In this document: in pieces, positions 1-4,119 of the stretch
Numbering within the stretch: the stretch's first letter is position 1
Layout of the letters: each line of letters starts with the position of its first letter
Assembly: GCA_023380955.1 (NCBI GenBank)
Contig: JAMCTB010000177.1
Location: 1 to 6,467 of the forward strand
Length of the DNA: 6,467 bases
Direction of reading: 5' to 3'
DNA from: Chloroflexota bacterium
GTDB taxonomy: Bacteria; Chloroflexota; UBA6077
Translations under genes and position numbers: made by a program
The notes under the pieces: generated by a model
The model's input: only the letters and a program-made list of their open reading frames with translations
Told to the model about the DNA's origin: nothing
Databases searched by the model: none

Positions 1-115
1 AGAGGTAGTCGTCGATGGTGGCTACGCCTCCGTTGTTCTCGATAGCCTCGGCCGGGCAAACCTCGACGCAGGTGCCGCAGCCGGTACACAGTTCATGATC
101 GACGCTGTAGGACAT
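1..115 (-). CDS. 4Fe-4S ferredoxin, N-terminal part (3' end beyond window)
   Basis: Small iron-sulfur electron carrier, presumably cytoplasmic. Translating the minus strand from the ATG at 115 gives MSYSVDHELCTGCGTCVEVC, followed by PAEAIENNGG and more. The cluster motif CxxCxxCxxxCP uses Cys10, 13, 16 and 20 with Pro21, the standard ligand set for one [4Fe-4S] cluster. Only 38 codons are in view, so a second cluster motif or a longer iron-sulfur protein cannot be excluded. The start is firm: a perfect AAGGAGGT Shine-Dalgarno lies 5 bases upstream. The gene follows the HgdB-like gene but has its own promoter and ArsR-like operator in the 77-base gap. An electron-donor role for the HgdB-like protein, probably through an activase encoded outside the window, is inferred from position and known family biology. 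Confidence 0.88.
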   Translation of the reverse strand, partial: MSYSVDHELCTGCGTCVEVCPAEAIENNGGVATIDDYL

Positions 116-120
116 CAGTG

Positions 121-128
121 ACCTCCTT
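121..128 (-). promoter_or_regulatory. Strong ribosome binding site of the ferredoxin gene
   Basis: The minus strand reads AAGGAGGT, a full match to the anti-Shine-Dalgarno core, 5 bases before the ATG at 115. It fixes the ferredoxin start and implies efficient translation. Confidence 0.85.
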
Positions 129-149
129 GTCACCTGGCCAGGTTGATAA

Positions 150-167
150 ATACGCGAATTCGCATAT
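150..167 (-). promoter_or_regulatory. ArsR-type operator palindrome before ferredoxin
   Basis: The 18-base imperfect palindrome ATACGCGAATTCGCATAT has 8 of 9 base pairs matching, with a perfect 10-base core GCGAATTCGC. It starts immediately downstream of the -10 box and should cover the transcription start, a typical position for repression. Read on the minus strand it shares an ATGCG-centred core with the palindrome in front of arsR (about 9 of 12 central positions alike). Binding by the ArsR of this window is inferred from that similarity and the matching geometry; no binding is shown. Confidence 0.6.
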
Positions 168-196
168 ATCCTATGACGCATAAAAACAACTGTCAA
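168..196 (-). promoter_or_regulatory. Sigma70-like promoter for ferredoxin
   Basis: On the minus strand the -35 box is a perfect TTGACA (196-191). A 17-base spacer follows, then the -10 box TAGGAT (173-168; 4 of 6 to TATAAT). The -35 box overlaps the TGA stop codon of the preceding HgdB-like gene. Transcription would start near 161, inside the operator palindrome, leaving a leader of about 45 bases. The ferredoxin can therefore be transcribed separately from the upstream operon, though read-through is also possible because no terminator is seen. Confidence 0.65.
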
Positions 197-1287
197 GAAT
201 GCCGAGCCCTGAGCCTCCGACGCCTCTCCATCAGATCCACGAAGGCCTCAATCCTGGTGACGAAGCCGGCCCTCCCCATCTGCTCGTCCAGGGTGATGGG
301 CAGCACCGGGATGTCGTGGTTTCTGGTTACCCCAGGCATGACGTTCTGTGCCATGATTTCAGGCATGCAGGTGAAGGGCATCAGGTGAATAATGCCATCG
401 AAGCCCTCCTTCTGATGCAGAATAGTCTCTCCTACCGTCTGGACCGCGTCGCCGCTGACGTCGCGGCTGAGGTAAGGGGCTGCTGCCCGCTTCACCTTCT
501 TCCCGTGGCTCAGGCCGACCAACTCGAGAATGAGCCAGGTCTTAGCCCAACTCCCGAAGAAGGCGTGGCGCATGACCTCGACTCCCAGTTTCCCCAGCAG
601 GTCCTCTATGTCCATGTTGCAGAAGGGCTCGACCACCGTGAAGAACTCCCCCAGCAGCCCAACCCGCAGGGGATCGGCGTTGGGGTTAGCGGGCACCTGA
701 TGGTACTCGCTCAGGACCTCCGCCTTCACCCTCTTCAGATCGTCATAGCTCCATGCCTGAGCCATCCGATCCGCAGCCGTCCGCCAGATGCGAGTTATCT
801 CCGCGGGCTTCGCCGCCCTGGGGCGCAGGTGGTGGGCCATCCGCTCCAGGTCGTCCAGCGTCGCCAGCTGGGCCAGGGCAAACTTGATGTCACCCGCTAT
901 CTGTGGCCAGGACCGGTTGGGCAGCAGCTTGCGCAGGAGCTCCGCCAAGCCGATGACCTGTTTCTCCTGCCAGTCGAAGCACATCATGTCGAACTGGTAC
1001 CCGGCGTCGTGCAGGATCTGCTCCGACACCTTGGCATAGTAGCCGAGGCGGCATAGGTTCTGGCCTGACACGTAGAGCAGGGTATCGGCTCCCATCTCGA
1101 GCCCCTCGACGAAGTTGCCCAGGTTTAGCTTGAAGGGCAGGCACACCCACTCTGGCGAGTATTTCACCCCGATGGAGAGGGTACGCTTGCTGAATGGCGG
1201 GGGAACGATGCAATCGACCCCCGCCTTCGCGAAGATGGTGAAGAGCGCCGCCCACGATGAGCCAACGCGGGGGAAGGTGACTTTCAT
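193..1287 (-). CDS. HgdB/DCCP-like iron-sulfur protein (2-hydroxyacyl-CoA dehydratase D-component family)
   Basis: A 364-residue protein of the family that includes the D-component of 2-hydroxyacyl-CoA dehydratases, benzoyl-CoA reductase subunits and double-cubane-cluster proteins. In characterised members an ATP-hydrolysing activase injects low-potential electrons into the iron-sulfur cluster. Family signs: the start KVTFPRVGSSW, cysteine blocks around Cys26, Cys49 (EWVCLPFKLN), Cys79 (SGQNLCRLGYY), Cys103, Cys223 (EPFCNMDIED) and Cys307 (MPFTCMPEI), and the C-terminal DEQMGRAGFVTRIEAFVDLM. Length and the early PPPFSKRT block suit the stand-alone group often annotated as acyl-CoA dehydratase activase-related or DUF2229 rather than a true dehydratase subunit. 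The start has GGGAGG seven bases upstream. It is the last gene of the arsR operon, 44 bases after the OsmC-like gene, with ferredoxin next. No activase or second subunit is in the window. Substrate unknown. Confidence 0.8.
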   Translation of the reverse strand: MKVTFPRVGSSWAALFTIFAKAGVDCIVPPPFSKRTLSIGVKYSPEWVCLPFKLNLGNFVEGLEMGADTLLYVSGQNLCRLGYYAKVSEQILHDAGYQFDMMCFDWQEKQVIGLAELLRKLLPNRSWPQIAGDIKFALAQLATLDDLERMAHHLRPRAAKPAEITRIWRTAADRMAQAWSYDDLKRVKAEVLSEYHQVPANPNADPLRVGLLGEFFTVVEPFCNMDIEDLLGKLGVEVMRHAFFGSWAKTWLILELVGLSHGKKVKRAAAPYLSRDVSGDAVQTVGETILHQKEGFDGIIHLMPFTCMPEIMAQNVMPGVTRNHDIPVLPITLDEQMGRAGFVTRIEAFVDLMERRRRLRARHS

Positions 1288-1331
1288 CCAGATCCTCCCT
1301 CATGATCAGTTCTGGGGGCCACCGGCCGGCG

Positions 1332-1757
1332 TCAGTTCAGCACCGTTATCTCCGGAACCACCAGAACCTCTCCCTTCAGCGACTGGGCCACCAGGCTGTA
1401 CTTGTAGGCAGTCTTCAGCGCTTGCTGGACGCGTCTATCGCTGCTCCCCTTCACGACGATGCGGGGGCGCAGCACGAATCGCTGGAAGACAGAGGTCTTA
1501 TCGATGAACTCCTCTACGAATCCCTCGGCCTCGCACTCGTACGAAACCAGCCCCAGTTCAAACCGCTCGGCGGCCCAGAGAAACATGAGCTGAAAGCACA
1601 TGTTCAGCGCGCTCACCACACCGTCCTCCGGTGTCATCACCCCTGGGTGGCCGTGCAGAGACGGCGGGGCCGAGAAGTCTAACTCCGCCCCGTTGGAGCA
1701 AGACACGTGGCCCCAGTGCTCCCCTTTCCACGTTGCCATGGCCTTGTAGCTTGTCAT
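1332..1757 (-). CDS. OsmC-like family protein, resolving cysteine absent
   Basis: A 141-residue protein of the OsmC/Ohr fold. It opens with a beta-hairpin type segment (YKAMATWKGEHWGHVSCSNG). The central helix TPEDGVVSALNMCFQLMFLWAAER holds the conserved peroxidatic-type cysteine (Cys54). Next comes a strand region (VSYECEAEGFVEE), and the end is an ALKTAYKYSLVAQSLKGEV segment. In OsmC/Ohr peroxidases this last segment carries a second cysteine (the VCPYS-like motif). Here only Tyr and Ser occur, so the normal disulfide catalytic cycle looks impossible. Cys20 and Cys75 are extra cysteines. The ATG at 1757 overlaps the stop of the preceding DGC gene by 4 bases (ATGA), and GGGAGA lies about 10 bases upstream. 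A thiol, persulfide or carrier-related role is inferred only from context; hydroperoxide reduction is less likely. Confidence 0.78.
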   Translation of the reverse strand: MTSYKAMATWKGEHWGHVSCSNGAELDFSAPPSLHGHPGVMTPEDGVVSALNMCFQLMFLWAAERFELGLVSYECEAEGFVEEFIDKTSVFQRFVLRPRIVVKGSSDRRVQQALKTAYKYSLVAQSLKGEVLVVPEITVLN

Positions 1758-2518
1758 CGGCCTGGTCTCCCATTCGTGCGGTAGGCAACGAACTCTGCCC
1801 AGAGGGCATCGGCATAAGCAGCTTCACGACCGGGCGCGATGTAGTTGTACACCTTGACCACCCGGAGCAGCTCCTCCTTCAGCTCGCTGTCCGCCGCCTG
1901 CCCTGAGGAGGAGATCACCTGTTCGAAGATCGGCTCGAGGCCGGCGATGCCCACCAAGCCGTCGCCCACTCGAATGGTCTTCACGGGCAGCCCATCCACC
2001 CCGCAGCTGCACCCACCGGTCGTGGAACGACGCCTGAGGGTGGCCGCATCCACGTGCACCACTGCCCCAGCACCGGTCCCGCCCAGGCGGATCACGCCCG
2101 GTCCGGCCTGGCGGCCCAGGATCTCATCCACCCGGCTGACGATCTCCTCGGCCACCCGACGGGCCAACTCCATCCCGCCCTCACCCAGATGCCGTCTCGA
2201 CTCGGCCTTCAGCTCGGGGAAACGGCCGGCCACCTTGCTCACGTCCACCACGGCGGCCGGCCTGGCGCTGTATGCTTCGGTGGCCTTGGCAGCGCACAGC
2301 TTGTCGCAGCCATCCACCGCGATGGTCGGGTAGAACTTGGCGAAGGCGCGCTCCTCCTTGCCCCCGGCCAGGAACAGCGGCAGGCACAGAGTCACCGTCT
2401 GGCCGGGCCGCAGCTTCTCCAGGACCAGCCGTGTGGCCATCCTGGAAACCGTCCCCTCGGCCAACTCCTCGCCGCTGCAGGAGATAATCCCAACCTTGCG
2501 CGCCGGCAGATTCACCAT
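1754..2518 (-). CDS. DGC-domain putative zinc-binding protein with C-terminal extension
   Basis: A 254-residue protein. The N-terminal half (about residues 7-135) is a DGC domain: IISCSGEE (Cys14), VTLCLPLF (Cys45) and the name-giving VDGCDKLCAAK (Cys71, Cys75). These cysteines probably bind a metal, and the family is annotated as putative zinc-binding with no firm biochemical function. The C-terminal half carries GGCSCG (Cys170, Cys172) and then an extension of roughly 70 residues around GDGLVGIAGLEPIFEQV and VVKVYNYIAPGREAAY, which I do not recognise. The frame stays open upstream to 2710, but the ATG at 2518 is preferred. It has GGGAGG 7 bases upstream, it leaves only a 7-base overlap with the previous gene, and the protein aligns with its paralogue from there. 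Transcription is with the arsR operon. Its cysteine motifs match those of the gene just upstream. Confidence 0.78.
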   Translation of the reverse strand: MVNLPARKVGIISCSGEELAEGTVSRMATRLVLEKLRPGQTVTLCLPLFLAGGKEERAFAKFYPTIAVDGCDKLCAAKATEAYSARPAAVVDVSKVAGRFPELKAESRRHLGEGGMELARRVAEEIVSRVDEILGRQAGPGVIRLGGTGAGAVVHVDAATLRRRSTTGGCSCGVDGLPVKTIRVGDGLVGIAGLEPIFEQVISSSGQAADSELKEELLRVVKVYNYIAPGREAAYADALWAEFVAYRTNGRPGR

Positions 2519-2928
2519 CGCAGATCCTCCCTGATCTGGTCGACCTCCTGGGCGATTTGCTCCGCCAGGAAGCGGGCTAACTGACGGCCAGCCTCGTCCA
2601 GCTCCGTTATCCCCGTAGACTTCAGCTCTCTGTGTTCCTTGTAGGTATCCACCACCCGCAGACCGGACACCACCTCGCCTCCGGCGAGCTCCACGTTCTT
2701 CCTGGCGCACGCCGATGGACAGCCGTCCACGGTGACGCAGGGAAGCCCCTGCACCCTCTCTCTTGCATCCTGGTCGCCCATCACGAGGGAGGAGAGGCAG
2801 ACGGTGTCGGAGACGGCCGGCCGCAGATCTTCCACGGCCATGAAGGTGGCCTCTCGGCCGATGGTGCCGAACGCCTTGCCGATCCCGCTACAGGGGATCA
2901 CCATTACCTTCCCGTATCGCCTAGTCAT
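2512..2928 (-). CDS. DGC-domain putative zinc-binding protein (short paralogue)
   Basis: A 138-residue single-domain DGC protein. Motifs in order: VMVIPCSGIGKAFG (Cys13), DTVCLSSLVMGD (Cys44), LPCVTVDGCPSACARK (Cys64, Cys70, Cys74), then a helical C-terminus from about 108 to 136. The CSG, C-L and DGC-x3-C positions are the probable metal or thiol ligands and recur in the next gene, so the pair probably arose by duplication and may work as a complex. The ATG at 2928 overlaps the end of the lipoyl-protein gene by 8 bases, with GGGAGG just upstream. No signal peptide or membrane segment is visible, so it is probably cytoplasmic. Function is unknown for the family; context links it to lipoyl and redox chemistry under arsenic-type control. 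Confidence 0.78.
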   Translation of the reverse strand: MTRRYGKVMVIPCSGIGKAFGTIGREATFMAVEDLRPAVSDTVCLSSLVMGDQDARERVQGLPCVTVDGCPSACARKNVELAGGEVVSGLRVVDTYKEHRELKSTGITELDEAGRQLARFLAEQIAQEVDQIREDLRW

Positions 2929-3409
2929 TCCCGCCTCCCTGAGCCTGTCTCTTCGCGTCTGCCTCGGCCAGCTTCTGCTTCATCAAGGCAAAGTAGGCAT
3001 CGGCATCCAGCAGCCCCAGGCTCGCCGGGTCACCGGCCGGCTTCATCGTGACCAGCCACCCCTCGCCATAGGGGTCCTCGTTGAGCAACTCGGGCCGCTC
3101 GTCCAGCGCCTCGTTGCTCTCAGCCAGGATGCCGTCAAAGGGAGCCGGTATGTCCACGGTAGCCTTCATGGTCTCGATTTCCGCGAGACTCTGCTCCTTC
3201 CGCAGGTTGTCGCCTGGAGTCGCGAACTTGACGAAAGCCACATCTCCGGACAAGCGCTGCAGGAAATCCGTCACCCCTATTCGGGCCTGCTCCCCCTCAA
3301 CGCGGATCCACAAATCGTCGGCGGAATAGCTGTAGCCCCGCTTCACCCGGAACAGGAACTTGTCCATGAAGGTTTCCAGGTACTCCGCTCCAGTGTCCGA
3401 CACATTCAT
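2921..3409 (-). CDS. GcvH-like lipoyl-carrier protein
   Basis: A 162-residue protein with the biotinyl/lipoyl hammerhead fold of glycine cleavage H-proteins: LWIRVEGEQARIGVTDFLQR (about 33-52), GDVAFVKFATPGDNL, the lipoyl site IETMKATVDIPAP with the attachment lysine at position 82, and NEDPYGEGWLVTMKP near 120. It differs from housekeeping GcvH. There is an N-terminal extension of about 30 residues (FLFRVKRGYSYSADD), the motif is ETMKA rather than ESVKA, and the tail after residue 135 is helical and charged. No gcvT or gcvP is nearby, so a dedicated carrier role is more likely than glycine cleavage, as with the lipoate-binding proteins of sulfur-oxidising Hdr-like systems. Second gene of the arsR operon, 85 bases after arsR. 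AAGGGAGG precedes the ATG by about 11 bases. Lipoyl dithiols are well-known arsenite targets, so its placement here is notable. Confidence 0.83.
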   Translation of the reverse strand: MNVSDTGAEYLETFMDKFLFRVKRGYSYSADDLWIRVEGEQARIGVTDFLQRLSGDVAFVKFATPGDNLRKEQSLAEIETMKATVDIPAPFDGILAESNEALDERPELLNEDPYGEGWLVTMKPAGDPASLGLLDADAYFALMKQKLAEADAKRQAQGGGND

Positions 3410-3494
3410 CGATCGGAATGCCTCCCTTGCGCGCTATTCTCTGCCGACGCGTGCGCTACTCGCCGCGCAGCATGCCAACGTCCTTTCTTGACCC

Positions 3495-3881
3495 TTAGCT
3501 TGCACGAACTGCCGCGTCCTTGGCCAGGGGGTGTCCCATCTCGGAGCCTCTCTGACGGAGTACGGCCGCCAGCAGGTCCAAAATCTCGAAGATGATCGAG
3601 TCCGCGACCCTGTACATCACCCGCGAACCTTCACGGCGCGTCGCTACCAGCTTTGCCGCCCGCAGGGCGGCCAGGTGCTGGCTGACGTTGGGCTGCCGCA
3701 GCCCCAACTCCGGCTCAATCTCACAGACGCACCGCTCCCCGTCACGCAGCAGCTCCAGGATCGCCAGACGAACGGGATGACCGAGGGCGCGGAGCACCTC
3801 ACTCTCCAGTTCCCTGACCTGCCAGGCCACGCCCCCCACGGAACGGCTGCCGTCTCCACTGCCTCCACACCGAGCAGCCAT
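3495..3881 (-). CDS. arsR: ArsR/SmtB-family metalloregulatory repressor
   Basis: A 128-residue winged-helix repressor that leaves its operator when As(III)/Sb(III) or a related metal binds. Visible features: dimerisation/N-terminal helix LESEVLRALGHPVRLAILELL (about 25-45), metal motif ERCVCEIEPE with Cys51 and Cys53 (compare ELCVCDL of ArsR), recognition helix LRQPNVSQHLAALRAAKLV, and wing TRREGSRVMYRV. Cys5 could be a third ligand. The open frame extends to a TTG at 3956, but those bases are the -35 box of its own promoter. The ATG at 3881 has GGAGG exactly 7 bases upstream and removes 25 non-conserved residues; an ATG at 3887 is too close to that site. First gene of the operon and probably autoregulated through the palindrome at 3909-3930. 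The metal actually sensed is not proven. Confidence 0.9.
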   Translation of the reverse strand: MAARCGGSGDGSRSVGGVAWQVRELESEVLRALGHPVRLAILELLRDGERCVCEIEPELGLRQPNVSQHLAALRAAKLVATRREGSRVMYRVADSIIFEILDLLAAVLRQRGSEMGHPLAKDAAVRAS

Positions 3882-3888
3882 CAGCATG

Positions 3889-3893
3889 CCTCC
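3889..3893 (-). promoter_or_regulatory. Ribosome binding site deciding the arsR start
   Basis: GGAGG on the minus strand lies 7 bases before the ATG at 3881 but only 1 base before the ATG at 3887. This selects 3881 as the start. Confidence 0.7.
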
Positions 3894-3908
3894 AGTTGCA
3901 CAGAAGCC

Positions 3909-3930
3909 ATAAGCATATGCGCATGCTAAT
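3909..3930 (-). promoter_or_regulatory. ArsR-type operator palindrome before arsR
   Basis: An imperfect 22-base dyad centred between 3919 and 3920: arms ATnAGCAT and ATGCTnAT around a 6-base centre. Every arm position pairs except the n. The centre also contains shorter nested palindromes (GCATATGC, ATGCGCAT). It overlaps the -10 box by 3 bases and covers the expected transcription start, so a bound dimer would block RNA polymerase. AT-rich imperfect palindromes overlapping the promoter are the usual ArsR/SmtB operator form. Confidence 0.68.
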
Positions 3931-3956
3931 ATATTCTCGCGTGCTGGAGGAGTCAA
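3928..3956 (-). promoter_or_regulatory. Sigma70-like promoter of the arsR operon
   Basis: On the minus strand the -35 box is TTGACT (3956-3951; 5 of 6 to consensus). A 17-base spacer follows, then the -10 box TATATT (3933-3928; 5 of 6). Transcription should begin near 3921, giving a leader of about 40 bases before the arsR ATG. It would serve arsR and the five genes down to 193. Confidence 0.75.
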
Positions 3957-4119
3957 TCTGTTCGGGTGCCGAACTTAGGTCCAACTCAAATGGCCTGCGC
4001 CGGCTGACACGGGTGCAGGCAGCGCGGCAGTCTGCGTTGTCTGCCGTGATCGCCGGGGCGCGGCAGGTTCTCGGGCGTACCAGAGGCCCGCCGCGGAATC
4101 TCACACCCTCTCCTCGCCC
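3957..4119 (-). other. Gene-free gap between arsA and the arsR promoter
   Basis: With the promoter and leader, 238 bases separate the arsA stop from the arsR start. I find no coding sequence here. The only secondary structure of note is a stem CGGCAG/CTGCCG (4025-4030 with 4041-4046, 10-base loop). It has no following T-run, so it is not a convincing terminator, and read-through from arsDA into arsR cannot be excluded. Confidence 0.5.

Noticed and set aside
199..1056. Long plus-strand open frame (285 codons) opposite the HgdB-like gene
   Set aside because: It lies entirely antisense to a gene with clear family motifs, shows no recognisable domain and has no convincing ribosome binding site. 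Such shadows are common in GC-rich DNA.
1..1287. HgcAB-like mercury methylation pair (ferredoxin next to a large partner near arsR)
   Set aside because: The large protein has HgdB-family cysteine blocks and no corrinoid-binding or membrane segments as in HgcA. The visible ferredoxin part has no HgcB-specific sign.
2519..2710. 64-codon N-terminal extension of the longer DGC gene
   Set aside because: The added residues are Arg/Gly-rich, match no DGC start and would overlap the upstream DGC gene by about 200 bases. The ATG at 2518 has a good Shine-Dalgarno.
2921..3409. Housekeeping glycine cleavage H-protein
   Set aside because: There is no gcvT, gcvP or lpd nearby, and the N-terminus and lipoyl motif differ from the usual form. 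I kept only the lipoyl-carrier call.
3452..3494. Leader peptide or attenuator between arsR and the lipoyl-protein gene
   Set aside because: The only small frame is MLRGE and the TGCGC/GCGCA stem is 5 base pairs with no T-run. This could easily be chance in GC-rich DNA.
4025..4046. Rho-independent terminator after arsA
   Set aside because: The 6-base-pair stem has a 10-base loop and no T-run, and it lies about 70 bases past the stop codon.
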